Source of the DNA: Sepioteuthis lessoniana
Lineage: Eukaryota > Mollusca > Cephalopoda > Myopsida > Loliginidae
Assembly (NCBI GenBank): GCA_963585895.1
Contig: OY757939.1
Span: forward strand, 27,757,968-27,821,967
Length of the DNA: 64,000 nt
Direction of reading: 5' to 3'
This document shows positions 1 through 12,104 of the stretch, piece after piece; position 1 is the stretch's first letter, and every line of letters starts with the position of its first letter. The position numbers and the translations under genes are program-made. The notes below the pieces were generated by a model. It worked only from the letters and a program-made list of their open reading frames with translations, was not told the DNA's origin and made no database searches.

Positions 1-66
1 TCAGAATTATCCCGATGATCCGGTTTTGTGAAACCTTGGTAGATTTCTCATGGCTTTTTAGGTATT

Positions 67-68
<2 letters not shown>

Positions 69-141
<73 letters not shown>
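69..141. repeat. (TA)n followed by (GATA)n microsatellite
   Basis: Uninterrupted TA dinucleotides pass directly into GATA tetranucleotides. Bases 1-68 before it hold nothing I recognise. Confidence 0.95.
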
Positions 142-325
142 CATCATGTGCTGCGAGCACGGATTTCGCTTACCTTCTATTGCCATCCGTCGCTTTCGAC
201 AGGTCTCCCAGGCTATATACTGTGTCCGTAGAGAGATTTTGTATATAGATTCTAACTGATCATCTTACACTTGCTCGTCCGTGTGAAGGGGTCCATAGTA
301 GGACGTTACTTTTGTGGCCGTACCA
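139..325 (-). mobile_element. LINE-A 3' end fragment
   Basis: Read on the minus strand, this matches the 3' coding end of the LINE-A family, best seen at 25.9-26.2 kb. It has the block coding for a cysteine/aspartate-rich CADTG-like stretch and an MDDR-like stretch, and the usual run-out into tgatgatga. It is 5' truncated and not an open frame. The match was judged by eye. Confidence 0.7.
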
Positions 326-387
326 TATATATATATATATATATATAATGATATATATCCTGTGTGTATTTTATGATGATATATTAT

Positions 388-477
<90 letters not shown>
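326..477. repeat. Compound (TA)n-(CA)n-(TA)n microsatellite
   Basis: A short TA run, a spacer of about 45 bases, then CA repeats (391-427) running into TA repeats (427-477). The long tyrosine/isoleucine/valine/cysteine open frame here is only a translation of the repeat. Confidence 0.95.
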
Positions 478-480
<3 letters not shown>

Positions 481-1110
481 CATATTCTGAATAAGAGCTT
501 CGCATATGTTTTCGCTATTATTTGAAGAAAGCATTAAAGCAATGCGTTTTTATAATTATATGCAACTTAATTAATAGATATTTGCTTATATTTAAAATAA
601 TATGAAAAACATTTAAGGCAGAAATTAATTGGTATCATGAGAATAAATCCTTTATAGTTTTTACTTGATTTATTAAAACACGTGTAAAATAAAGTGACAG
701 TAAGTTCTCGCCATTTTATGTTTATTAATATTTTGAAATAAAATATAATTTATCAATTTTAATTAAAAGATATTTTACAATTAACATTAACAAATGTAAA
801 TCTGCTGATGGAATTTTATAATTTGTTTAAGAACATTCTAGTGGCTCTTTGAAAATCCTCGAAATCAAATTAATTTACTATAAAAAGTAAGGTATTTTTA
901 CGCGTTTACAAAGAACGTAACGCCAATAGAAATTTGTGTAATTTGCCACCTTTAAAGTGATATTGAAACCCAAAGAAATTGCGTTGAAGGTCAATTTGAC
1001 CCGTTGAACTGAAGTGGATTGTAATAAGAAGAGGCAAGACAGTGATCTATTACACAGAAAAAAAGGTTCTGGGATGTCTCAAAAGCTTATAAAATCAAGT
1101 GTCAGTCTCC
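478..1110. other. AT-rich unique sequence, nothing recognised
   Basis: No open frame with coding character, RNA gene or repeat family was recognised. It is presumably intronic or intergenic. Confidence 0.5.
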
Positions 1111-1111
1111 T

Positions 1112-1509
1112 GGCCCAGTCGGCTGATGGGTGGGCTGTAGAATATACTGACCGCATCTTTGCAGAGGGTTAAAACCCCGACAATGAGTGTCTTGGATATG
1201 ACACTAAACAATCTGATATTGAGGTTCCAGTAATGCTGGAGCTTTGGGAAATACGGAGTACCTCTTTATTTCTATTGCTCCCAAGTCAATTTTGGCCGGG
1301 AGTGGTAGCACCTGATAAAGTCCTATCTATGGGTTAGCAAGGACAAAACTGTGTGCTAATGTCAAACTCGATTGTTTTAAATAGAACGGTTTATAAATTC
1401 AAGTGTGTATAAACAAATGACTGATGTTTGATTGGATTTTTAATGATACATAGCCATACTTGGAACATTTAACTTTGTTGACTCAACTGAATAGTTTGAA
1501 ACAGAACTA
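1112..1509 (+). mobile_element. Element A copy, 3' truncated
   Basis: It starts at the family head (ggcccagtcggctg) and carries the family blocks in order: gagggttaaaaccccgac, the gacactaaacaatctgat block, the ccagtaatgctggagcttt block, and gtggtagcacctgataa. About two internal repeat units (aactgaatagtttgaaa) follow. It lacks the usual tail because a second copy follows immediately, so two copies are joined head-to-tail. Confidence 0.8.
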
Positions 1510-1982
1510 GGCCCATTTGGCTGGGGCTGAATAATACAACAACTGCATCTCTGCAGAGGGTTAAGGCTCCCCCAACGAGTGTCATGGGTATGACACTAAG
1601 CAATCTGATGGTCAGGCTCCAATAATGCGGAGCTTTGAGGAATGCGGTGTGCCCCTTTACTGCCATCGCTCCCAGGTCAACTCTGGCCCGGAGTGGTTGT
1701 GCCTGACAGGATCCTCTCAATGAGCTAAATAAAACTAAGCAGTTTACAAGCTAAACTGAATTGCTTGTAAAAGAATTGTTTTATATTTAACTGTGTGTAA
1801 ACAAAAAACTGTACTTATGCTAAACTGAATTGTTTGAAAAAGAACTCATTTTGACATTTATACTGTGAACTTATTCTAAACTGTGTTGTTTGAAATAGAA
1901 CAGTTTATATGTATAAAAATGGATTTGGCATTAAATAACTTACAATTGTTGATATGCCATAAAACCAAACGAAACCAAACCA
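1510..1982 (+). mobile_element. Element A copy, full length
   Basis: Head to tail in the same order as the preceding copy. Several internal units follow (ctaaactgaattgtttgaaa), then the family tail atggatttggcattaaataa, then ttgatatgccataaaacc and an AAACC/AAACG-type run. It has no coding potential; the open frame on the opposite strand is interrupted in other copies. Confidence 0.85.
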
Positions 1983-2934
1983 TCTCCTTCTTCGAAGTCA
2001 CAAAATCACTCGTGATTTAAGAAGCAAAAATCGGCAAATGAACTCAAGAAAAATGTTGATAATTCATAACCAACCTGCATCGGTTCAGTATATTCCAGCT
2101 AAGTTTATTCATTAAGCCAAGACAAAACCCCAGCCAAATACATCTAGCATCTACAATGAAGGGGTGAAGATTGTAATGAGATAGTCATCATCAAAATTAG
2201 CCCCATGAAAACTCGAAAAAAGATAACAGGCATGATGAGTCAAATATTAAACTGCCTTTTGGAAATTACTGAAAACGTTATCGAAGTCAACGATCTGAAA
2301 TTCTTCTTCTGATGTTTCAACCCAAAGTAAAACATACTTTATCTGTAAAGATATGGGAATGTTTAGTTTTAGTAAGATAATACTGTTTGGCATGCATTTA
2401 GAATGACAATAATGCTGTTTTCAGTCAACAATAAAGAAAGTGATCAAACGGTCCCCCAATTCAGCTGAGTTAAACTCAACTGAGAATTTATAGAAGATCG
2501 TCCAAAAGGCTTCATGACAGTCAAATAGCCATCGCAAAATTTCTAATTGTTAAAACAATAAAAGGTTGGTCTACTCTGAAAAACGTTATTATCATAATAA
2601 GATGGGTTGAACTGATGCCAAAGAGGGTCAATGCATTGGTGAAGGTCATAGGGAGTCAAATTAATTATTAATTTGATGTTAGTGAAAACTTTGGAGCATA
2701 TTAATTTGATTTATGCTTTAATTTTATGCAAAACGAAACCACTTCGATTCTTTTCTAAAATTAAATTACTTTATGGTAATTGAATTATTACAAATAGAAA
2801 TAGTTTTTGAAATAAGTATTTTTTAACAATTCTAATTCAAAATTAAATTTTACAATTTAAGATATAATTTGTACGAAAACTTATGCTCATTACTGTAAAT
2901 TTATATATTATCATTTATTGTATTTATTTATATT

Positions 2935-2969
<35 letters not shown>

Positions 2970-3080
2970 TCTAAAAATATTCAATTAAAATAATGATATA
3001 TGATCTATCATATTAAAAGAATAAGACTTGATCGTCCGATCATCACCTCGAATAAATAATGCGTCATCCTTTTTGATTTT
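1983..3080. other. AT-rich unique sequence with short (TA)n
   Basis: No gene recognised. It contains a TA run at about 2936-2965 and ends just before the polypurine tract. Confidence 0.5.
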
Positions 3081-3591
3081 GAGAAAGAAAGAAAGAAAGA
3101 GGAAAAGAAAGAGGAAAAGAAACACTCGTAAAAGAAAAGAAAGAATTCCTAGGGGAAAGAAAGATAATTAGAAGACAAAAAGAAAGAATTCCTAAAGAAA
3201 AAGAAAGATAAAAAGAAAGAAACACTCAAAGAAGAAAAGAAAGATTTCCTATAAAAGAAAGAAAGAAAGAAAGAAACAGTCGGAGAAGAAAAGAAAGAAT
3301 TCCTAAAGAAAAAGAAATATAAAAAGAAAGAAACAGTCAAAGAAGAAAAGAAAGAATTCAGAAAGAAAAAGAAAAAAAGAAAGAAAGAAAGAGTCGAAGA
3401 AGAAAAGAAAGAATTCCTAAAGAAAGAAAGAAAGAAAGAACCGAAGAAAAAAGAAAGGATTCCCAGAGAAAAAGAAAAAGCTGAAGAAAGAAAGAAAGAA
3501 AGAAACAATTCCTAGGAAAAAAAAATGAAGAAAGAAAGAAGAAAGAAGCGAAGAAGAAAAGAAAGGATTCCTAGGGGAAAAAGAAAAAGGT

Positions 3592-3624
<33 letters not shown>

Positions 3625-3724
3625 ATTCCTAGGGAAAAAAAAAACCTGAAGAAAGAAAGAAAGAATGAAAGAAGAAAGAAGTGAAGAAGAAAAGAAAGGA
3701 TTCCTAGGGAAAAAGAAAAAGCTT

Positions 3725-3760
<36 letters not shown>

Positions 3761-3765
3761 AAAAG
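3081..3765 (+). repeat. 0.7-kb polypurine tract of degenerate (GAAA)n units
   Basis: For nearly 700 bases the plus strand is almost all purine: GAAA repeats with recurring islands resembling aagaattcctaggg every 50-60 bases. That suggests a higher-order tandem unit rather than a simple microsatellite. The minus-strand serine/phenylalanine/leucine open frames are repeat translations. Confidence 0.85.
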
Positions 3766-4359
3766 TGATGTTTTTTGTTTAGCTTTTTTCTTTAAATGCA
3801 ACTATATTAAAATTCCACCTTGGGAAACGTAAACAGACAATATATTTAATTTGATCTTCTGACATTGCCTGTTTGGCATTTTACAGCATCTGCAACTGGT
3901 ACAGAATCTTAATTACATCCCTGACAAAGCAAGCTTCTTACGGTTTCTCATTTACTGTTCATTCGGCGCTTACATTCTTTAAAATAAACACGAGAAATAC
4001 TCGACCCACGGGCGTTCAAATCATTCTTCATTGTCGATAATTGTAAACAGTTCGACCATTGAAGTTCTTTTACAATCCCAGTAAAAATTAATGGCCGACA
4101 GAAACGCCGGAAACCACCGTTATTTCATTATTTATTTTTAAGTATAGATTATAAGTAGCACTCTCTGGCATTTATTTTTTTACTTTTTTAAATAGAATTC
4201 ACGTGTTTCCTACCAACATGTCGCACGCCATCTCTTTTAGCGATACAAAGGAATACTGCAGTATATGATAATGTTACATACTAGATAGGGTAAAGACAAC
4301 GACACTTATTTATAAGAATATAAACACTTTTTTTTTCGAAAGGCGCAAAATCGTTGCGT

Positions 4360-4402
<43 letters not shown>

Positions 4403-5779
4403 CATAGAGAAAGAGAGTCGAACTGTTGGACACTAGGTTAGGAGAGACATATTCATATTTACACCACATTATTATAAATCTATATTTAGAGGCACGCTTA
4501 GTACTTCTTCCTGATCAGGACCATATCTAAGGCGAATTTTGTTCTGATTGACCGCTTTTCTTGACTGACCACCTCTCCTGTGGGGATTGAAACTTAGTAT
4601 TATATAAATTATGGACGCTCCCATTTCCTTCCACTTAATTCACGTGATTCATTTCTCCTGTTCCTTGTTTACACAGGTGCACATCCTGCTTATGGAATGT
4701 CTAACTGACGGGTCTGTCAAAGATCAATATATAACAATAATCCAGACAAAATATAGCACATCATAAATAATAGAACGTCACTTATGGTTTGGTTTCTATG
4801 TAACTCTATCTTTCTTGTGTGATATAATCTGTTATCTAATATCCGTGTTTGTGTTTTCATTCGTGACCCTTTCCGGAGCCACAACATATTGGCGTCGAGG
4901 AACTCGAATGAAAAAAGGGACTCTCAAACAAGCAACTTATTATTATTATTATTTCCTTGAATTTATTACACTAGCATAACTGGAGTTTAAGTGACAGCAA
5001 GTCTCCTCAATTCTCCAGAGCTCTTCTCAGTATTCTGGTCCTGTGGTCCTCTGACCGATATTAGGTGATTCGTTCGTATCTCTAAATCCCAGAGATATTT
5101 ATGTGTCTCATTCTCCTGGAAGGATTCCGGGTTGTGTTTATACCACTTGTTCGTATGGTCAGATTAAAATTTTTTGCACAATTCCCTGTCGATCACTTTT
5201 CGCACCAGGTCGTGTCTCGTCTTATACTCTGTTTATGCAAATATACAGTATTCGCTAATCATTATTGTCATTTTTGTTATTATTATTATCATTACATTTA
5301 TTATTATGTCACCGTACTCAGTTTTTCGAAGCAGTACTAACTCGAGCCATCCACATAAGTCCGAATGATAGCAAGTTTTCTTAGCTTTCCAGAACTTGTC
5401 TTTGAATTCCAAACGATTTGGTTCGGATATCTTCAATCCTTTCTTGCAATTTCAGCTTTACCGGTCTCTTAAATTGATTCCTTTGGATTATTCCTTGTAT
5501 TCCAGATAATATTGGTATCTGTGCCAGCTATATATTCCATTCCTTTTTTTTTTTTTTTGCTTGACGGTAAGCTCAAGGTATTTACCAATGTTCTCGTTTG
5601 TATTAAAGACGTCAAACCACCATCCCTTCATTGTATAATTTGCCCAATTTTACATACAATTTATTCAAATTTTTAATTGACAAAGTTAAAACTTTCAAAA
5701 CAGCTTCAGTCTTGATACTTTCTGATCACGTTTTGGTTTTGTTTTCTTTTGTTGTTGTTTTTTTAGGGGCGAAGGTTAA
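3766..5779. other. Mostly unique noncoding sequence
   Basis: No recognisable gene. It holds a (GA)n run at about 4363-4397, short ATT repeats near 4938 and 5277, and a poly-T run near 5547. Short open frames here have no recognisable domain. Confidence 0.45.
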
Positions 5780-5834
5780 CCAAACGGGACTGTAGAAAAG
5801 AGTGACTACCACTCTTTTCTACAGTCCCATTTGG
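5780..5834. repeat. Near-perfect 25-bp inverted repeat
   Basis: The left arm (5780-5804) and right arm (5810-5834) are complementary apart from one position, with a 5-base spacer. The inner 19 bases of each arm pair perfectly. It lies at the outer edge of the following element A copy. Confidence 0.9.
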
Positions 5835-5835
5835 T

Positions 5836-6256
5836 ATGGTTTTGTTTGGTTTTATGACATATCAACCATTGTAGGTTATTTAAAGCGAAATCCATTTCTT
5901 GACATATAAACAGTTTTATTTCAAGCAATTCAGTTTAGTATAAAAATAGTTTTTTTTGTTTTATACAGTTGAATGTCGAAACAGTTCTATTTTAAACAAT
6001 TCAGTTTAGGATAACTACCCGGCTTAGTTCTGTTTGACCTATAGATTGGGTCCTATCAGGTGCTATACTCCAGGCCACCGTGGAATTGAGAGCGATGGCA
6101 ATAAAGGGGCACTCCACATTCCCCAAAGCTCCAGCATTACAGGAACCTCACCATCAGATTGTTTAGTGTCATATACAAGACACTCATTTGGAGAAGTCTT
6201 AACCCTCTGCAGAGGTGCATTCGGTGTATTCTACAGCCCCAGGTGACTGGGCAATT
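5836..6256 (-). mobile_element. Element A copy
   Basis: On the plus strand it begins with the reverse-complemented tail (gacatatcaaccattgtagg) and passes through internal units (aacaattcagtttagga). It then runs through the reversed body and ends at the head (cagccccaggtgactggg). No coding capacity. Confidence 0.85.
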
Positions 6257-6424
6257 TCTGGTGTTCGTTTTCTAGACTGTTGTATTCAATTTTCATTTAA
6301 AAAACGTGTGCATCCAATTGCAACTTCAACGGTAGTATCGATCATTTAACGGCTATTTTAATTTCTAGAACAGCCAGAAGACTGTTGGTACTAAATCGTG
6401 GATAGGAGGATATCTAACCATTCT

Positions 6425-6600
6425 TTCGTGTCCTGGGTATGACACTATAGTGCATCTGTTGGTGAGACTCCAGCACTAGAGATCTGGGAAGCATGGAGTA
6501 CCTCTTCATTGCCATTATTTCCAGGTTTATCTCTGAGCCGGAATGAAAGTACCAGTTTCGGTCACATCTATGGGCCAAATAAATCTCTTTAAAAGTATTC
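6425..6600 (+). mobile_element. Diverged element A fragment
   Basis: Only the middle body is recognisable: gtcctgggtatgacact, then a ccagcactagagatctggg stretch equivalent to the usual ccagtaatgctggagcttt, then catctatgggccaaataaa. It is older and more diverged than its neighbours. Confidence 0.6.
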
Positions 6601-7403
6601 CAATTCAATGAAGCCTAATGTATTTTTAAAACTTAAGAAACTACACAAATATCAATATGGATGCACAGTGAATATGATTCCCTAACCTCTAGGCATAAAA
6701 TCCCTGGACGGTTTAACATGCCATTAAAATCAATCAATCAATCATAGCCAAATAATCCAACCTCATTTCTCCTAATTTTCTTGAAAGAGATTAATTGTAA
6801 TTCATTTGTAGATGTGTTCAATATGGAATCAGCAGTGCCAACCGCCTATTATGATATTTCATACAAATGCGAATATTTTTTTCGTAACTGATTAGTCATG
6901 TCGTGTTTTTCAATTGTTTCATTTATTTATTTATTCATCAGAGTTATTCAGACGTTGTTTAATTCCATAATGGGTTTGCCGACAGGTTCGATCGAACACA
7001 TTATGTCCACAGCTTCCTTCGGGCATTTTATTCGCCCATGTGCTTCCCTGTTTAATGACGCCAAGGATTCTACTGTAAATAAACCTGAAGAAAGCCCGAG
7101 GGCTAACGGCCGAAACATTATGAACAAAGAACAAAATAGACGAAGAAAATAGTCTGTCTACCAAACAAGCAAATTGTTTTTGCATTTTTTTTTAAATCCA
7201 GGCTTCTCGATATTATTTCATTGAAATACGACCTTGTATTTTCATTAAATAAAACTATAAGCGCTGTTTTTCTGTTGAATGATGGAAAACTAGAGCTTAG
7301 TTTTGAAGGGAACCCCTGAAAAAATCATGATTGAGTGTTGGGGGTCAAGGGTTCGCCAGTCAGTTCAAGTATAGCAAGAAACCAAGAGGAATATCACTTG
7401 ATA

Positions 7404-7437
<34 letters not shown>

Positions 7438-7502
7438 TCAGAGTCAGTCTGGAATTTATTAACACACTGTAGATCTAAAATTTGAGATTCAACGTATGTT
7501 TT
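6601..7502. other. Noncoding sequence with a possible hammerhead-like SINE relic
   Basis: Around 7085-7165 lies cctgaagaaagcccgagg followed by ggccgaaacattatg and a purine-rich tail with gaagaaaatagtctg. This is the layout seen at the 3' end of the foldback element at 33.7-34.1 kb. The CTGAAGA and GAAAC blocks resemble a hammerhead core, but the cleavage triplet is not evident. A (GA)n run is at 7403-7437. No gene recognised. Confidence 0.4.
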
Positions 7503-7612
7503 TAACCAACCCCCTCCCTAAAGAGCAGGATGTGACACAAGGTCATTTTTTGCGGAGGTCTGGGGTTTGAACTCAGAGTTTTTCTGTTCCTATACCAGTT
7601 GCCATAGGAACG
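7503..7612 (-). mobile_element. SINE-1 3' fragment
   Basis: The reverse complement carries the SINE-1 3' blocks (gacacaaggtca, gtttgaactcagagttttt). No tRNA-like head is recognisable. Confidence 0.65.
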
Positions 7613-8640
7613 TAAAAGAGCTAACTCTAGCCATTGCTGGATTTAAACTTTTGGGATTTAGTGTATGTCTAAAATCTAGTTTGTATTCGGTATTTACTTT
7701 GCTTTTGATTCGTCGTAAGCGCTTGTGTCAGCCACCACTTGAATCTTTTATATTAACCGCTGAATGTCTGGCTCAGCGGAATAGATCACAGACGTACACA
7801 GGCACAAATACACACACATTAAAGCACGTACAGAACTTAGATAGGGTTCAAATGAGCTTTAGTATCTGGATCTCCACAAAGTCTTCTGAGCACTCTCCAA
7901 AGGTTACGGTATATATTAGACCCCTCTTTCTTGTAGTCACCCCAAGTCGGTTATATCATTTAAAAATATAGATTCTTACGTAATTTTAAAAAATTATAAA
8001 GTCACATTAATTTACGAACATACTGAAAAGTGATAATACAAATAAGAGGAGTTCAAGTTTACAGTTATCGTAGGGTTGGACGAGATTAGAAGAATCAGGA
8101 TTAACTACTTTACTAGGGAGAAGAAGGAGTTATTTTCTCATTAAAACTTTTGAAATAATTAATGGAATTTCTAATTATGGTGGGATTTTTAAAATATTTC
8201 TCCTTGAACTAGACAATTATTATCAAGGCAGATTCCAAAAACTGTTCATTAGCTAAATGAATTTTTTGCTAATTGAATAATATATTTTTGGAACAAATTG
8301 CCTAATCAGATAAAAAGTAGAGTGGAACAAATCTGACGATTTATTTTGGTGAAAAAGAGATGAGATTTTTTTTTTAAAAAAGAGCAAAAACATTAAATTT
8401 GATGCTTTCAAAAAGTATAGTTTAAAAAAGAATTAAAAAGGCATTTTCGGGGATTATCGGATGCATTAGATATCAGAATTTTATCAGTACATAAGTAATG
8501 GATTAATATCGTATATATTCTGTGTAAAGATTTTTTAAAAGTTGGTGTAAGAAGATAGTAAAAAGGGGAAATGGCCAACGGGACAGAATGAATAAATAAA
8601 TAGATAGATAAATACAAAAGCATGGATTTGTCTTGTTGAC
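7613..8640. other. Unique noncoding sequence, nothing recognised
   Basis: A 134-codon open frame at 7567-7971 overlaps SINE-1 remains at its start. It shows no domain, so I do not call it a gene. Confidence 0.4.
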
Positions 8641-8934
<294 letters not shown>

Positions 8935-8937
8935 AGG

Positions 8938-9010
8938 TGTGTACGGACACAGGATATAACCTAAAAGACCGGCCAAAAACGATGGATGATAAGGATGGAT
9001 GGAGTGCTAG
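8938..9010 (+). mobile_element. LINE-A 3' fragment
   Basis: The tgtacggacacaggatat and gatggatgataaggatgg blocks match the last coding stretch of LINE-A (compare 42.85-42.98 and 45.95-46.06 kb). A GA-rich run follows. Confidence 0.6.
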
Positions 9011-10180
9011 AGAGAGAGAAGGAGAGAGAGAGAGAGAGAATGTCAAATTAGTATGACTTGGTGATGATGATGAAGATGATGATGATGATGACATATTGAG
9101 AGAGAGCTTGGTAGGATGCATTTCTATTCTATAAGTCGACCAGGATGTAAACTAGAAAAGAAGCAGTCACATGAGTGAAGTTGAGAGCCTTGGCTGCCAC
9201 AAATACGTCTAGATCCCTAAAAGAAGTCTTCTGAGCACCGCAAAAGTCTTAATGGGAAAAGATTGTTTGAGAATTTTTGGAAGATACGAATAAAAATGGC
9301 CGGCTTCATTCAATGCTGTAATAAACGCATGAATGTAATAAACATAAAACGTGTTAGTCAATATCTTTCCATATTCACTGGAATGAAACTTCGATACACT
9401 CGAGTGTATCATGCCTATTTTTGTTGCCAGTACACATCGAAAGTAGAGTTAAATTCACAAAGAAATATATAATTAATGATATAATAAAAAAATAACGATA
9501 AAAATTGTAACGATGAATATGAGGAAAAGAAAGCAACAATAGCAACAGCAAAACGGATGACCCCAAATCTCACTGCTTAAGCCATGACCTTTATAAATAA
9601 TCCTCTTTTTAGTGACAAAGAACCAACATGGTAACATGCATGGTAACATGCGTGATAACCCCGCTTTGAAAATCTAATTATGACATATTAGCAAATTGTC
9701 AGTAGATTATTCATGTATGAATTCCACAAAATTTAAGTTTATTCATAGTCTGGGCAATCTATGCAGAATGCTCAGCTGACATAGGAAAATTTTGCAACAG
9801 AAATGAAACGAACTGTATTTAATAGCCCAATATGAGGTACGTTTAATATGCCAAACGAAGTGTGTTTAATTGACAAATACGAAGTGCGTTTAATAGGCAA
9901 ATTCGAAGTGCTTAACACATCAAAAGTTTACTAAAAGTATGGGATGAAGCCAGTTCAAATAACCTGTTGAACTTTAGCAGTTATTTGGCAATTTTTTCAT
10001 TATCGATAAAGTATCTAATGACACAAAGGATAAGATATCTTTCTTACAATATGTTTCTTTTTATTTCATATGAATATTTTATATTGTTAAGCAAAGATTA
10101 GTGCTTTACAAATGTATTAACAGAACAGCAAGACTTTGAAGTCTTAAGTTAGATAGATCGATAGATCGATAAATATATAT
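9011..10180. other. Noncoding sequence with GAT and GA runs
   Basis: Contains (GA)n near 9020 and (GAT)n near 9063-9091. Around 9833-9905 a short motif resembling gaagtgcgtttaata recurs about three times. No gene recognised. Confidence 0.4.
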
Positions 10181-10440
10181 GTGCAGCGGGCCATAGGGCT
10201 AATGAGTAGAGTGTTCGCCAAGGTCTGGGCGACCGGGGTTCAATCCCAGGTTGAGTCATAGCAAAGACTCAAAAATGGTACTTGATGCCTCCTTGCTTAA
10301 CACTCAGCATTATAAGGTAAGGATCAAGAATAAAGTGGAGAAATCCAGGGAATGGAGTAGCCCCCCCCCATGCACTCCGGTGTTGTAGCTATTGAAAAGG
10401 GAACCTTCAGGTCGCCCACGACAATGGTTGCCAACTTACT
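10181..10440 (+). mobile_element. SINE-2 copy (tRNA-headed)
   Basis: The head, with gctaatgagtagagtgttcg and ccggggttcaatcccagg, resembles a tRNA. The B-box-like ggttcaatccc is nearly ideal. The body follows (acttgatgcctccttgctta, cactcagcattataagg), ending with ggtcgcccacgacaatgg and ttgccaacttactt. The same order is seen at 19.35, 23.9, 46.1 and 54.8 kb. Confidence 0.85.
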
Positions 10441-10585
10441 TAAAAGTAAGTTGGCGACACCTGAGAGGTGTAGTGGAGGGCACTACAACTGGATTGCCCC
10501 ACTTTAACCTTGATCCTTACCTTATAATACTGAGTATTAAGCAAGGCACCATCAAGTACCATTTTTTGAGTTCTTGGTATGACTC
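10441..10585 (-). mobile_element. SINE-2 copy, inverted and lacking its head
   Basis: It starts at the SINE-2 3' end and runs to the part just after the tRNA-like head. It lies tail-to-tail with the preceding plus-strand copy, so a transcript through both would form a long hairpin. Confidence 0.8.
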
Positions 10586-10594
10586 AACTAAGCA

Positions 10595-10623
<29 letters not shown>

Positions 10624-10634
<11 letters not shown>

Positions 10635-10856
10635 TAAGAAGGTCAACGCAGAGATTTGTAATTTTTGAATTCGTTTATTTTGTCCTTACGTACGTATTAT
10701 ATATATGTATGTTTCCATCTTGTTGCTTTCGTCAGAGAACATATTAATGGGCTACTCAATGAGACTTGAACTCACACTTGTTTCCAGTTTAAATGACCTA
10801 TGTAAGAAGAAAAGATACAAATCTCTTCGTGGACCTTCTTATTTTAAAATATATCC
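10624..10856. mobile_element. Foldback element with tRNA-like centre
   Basis: Arms of roughly 43 bases at 10624-10666 and 10812-10856 are inverted copies with a few mismatches. Their shared core is agagatttgta and aagaaggtc. The loop holds cttgaactcac, the reverse complement of a B-box-like gagttcaag, so a tRNA-like promoter on the minus strand is possible. On that strand the tail reads gcgttgaccttctt, similar to the tail of the foldback element at 58.84-59.04 kb. Confidence 0.5.
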
Positions 10857-10889
10857 TTATTCTTTCTTTGGACCTACATCATCCATCTT

Positions 10890-10965
10890 TATATATATAT
10901 ATATTTATATATGTGTGTGTGTGTGTGTACGCACGCACGTATGTGTTTGTGTGTGTGTGTGTGTA
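10890..10965. repeat. (TA)n-(TG)n microsatellite
   Basis: TA repeats, then TG repeats interrupted by acgcacgcacg. Confidence 0.9.
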
Positions 10966-10975
10966 TAGGAATTGA

Positions 10976-12104
10976 AAAATACTCACTTGACAATATTACG
11001 GTGATACTAGAAATAGACAAGTATAAGTGGATAAAACGTCTGCAATCCTTCACCCCAAATTTGTGTATATCAAACTAAATGGCGAAGTTTTGAAATAAGG
11101 TGGACAGACTTGGGGTGGCACCTAAATAAACAAATGAATGAAACAAAACCGCCACTGCTAGTTTAAAGCTCACGATGAACCTGTACCTCTCCAATGAAAT
11201 GGTCATTTGCTAGCTGTCGTGACAAAAGATATGCAAATGTCACTGGAAGATACTTGAATAACAGATAATAGTTTCCATTCAACAAATGAATATGCTACGT
11301 CACCGGTGCATTCAAAATACTTTCTTTTTTCCGGGAAAAAAAGTTTTCTAAATAGGATGATCTAATACTGAAACTAGATGAGAACAATCAAAAAGTAAAT
11401 AATACAAAACAAATATTCCTATATGCGCTATCAAGAGAGACAGGGCTAGTCAGAGAGAGAAACACAGAAATATGGAGGTCTGTAATTTACTTAGTTCGCC
11501 ACTGATGAATAGAACTAGTTGCTCATAATCAACCACCGAAATAAACGCGGGAATCTATGACATACAATGCATTTGTCAATGTCTTATCTTCCTATTTTGA
11601 ACCATTTTCCGACACACCTGGGTTATTTCTGTCGTAACGATTTCGCAGTTATGTACTCTGGCCTTCCAGGTATTTTCTAAACTGCAGAACAGATGAACAG
11701 ACATTATTTCGAATCCTTTGACTTCAAAAGAAATGGAATTCGTATCTTCGGATTCTGAAGAATTGACATTATTTGACGAATTATTTCGAACGAATAACTT
11801 ATTTTAGCTTTCTTTGAGGACAATACAACCGATATACTGTTTAAGCTTCCTTACATTACCTGAATTCCTGAGATACAACTGCTCTCAATATTTCATAGAT
11901 TGTTTTTAGTATTTTAGTTGTATTTGTTTGTTGTTTTTTCTCTTATAAGTAAAAAAAAAAAAGGCAACAACTTTCTTCTTAGCAGAATTAGTTGGTTTCT
12001 TGAATACACTTGTTACTTGAACGGATTTTCAGAAATGAAAGCCGGCGTGTGAACGGAATGAAGTTGGAAAACTAATGAATTGGGATCACGGATGGACGTT
12101 GATT
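10976..12104. other. Unique noncoding sequence, nothing recognised
   Basis: No coding frame, RNA gene or known repeat family recognised. A poly-A run is near 11950. Confidence 0.45.

Noticed and set aside
265..534. Open frames rich in YI, VC, HT or SL runs (also 8535-8976, 15651-15991, 18195-18401, 34483-34854, 56695-56976)
   Set aside because: They translate TA, TG, CA or GA microsatellites and have no independent coding signal.
3149..3801. Phenylalanine/serine-rich minus-strand frames
   Set aside because: They are the pyrimidine strand of the GAAA tract.
10705..10740. Minus-strand CTGACGA ... GGAAAC as a hammerhead
   Set aside because: The bases between the two blocks do not form stem II.
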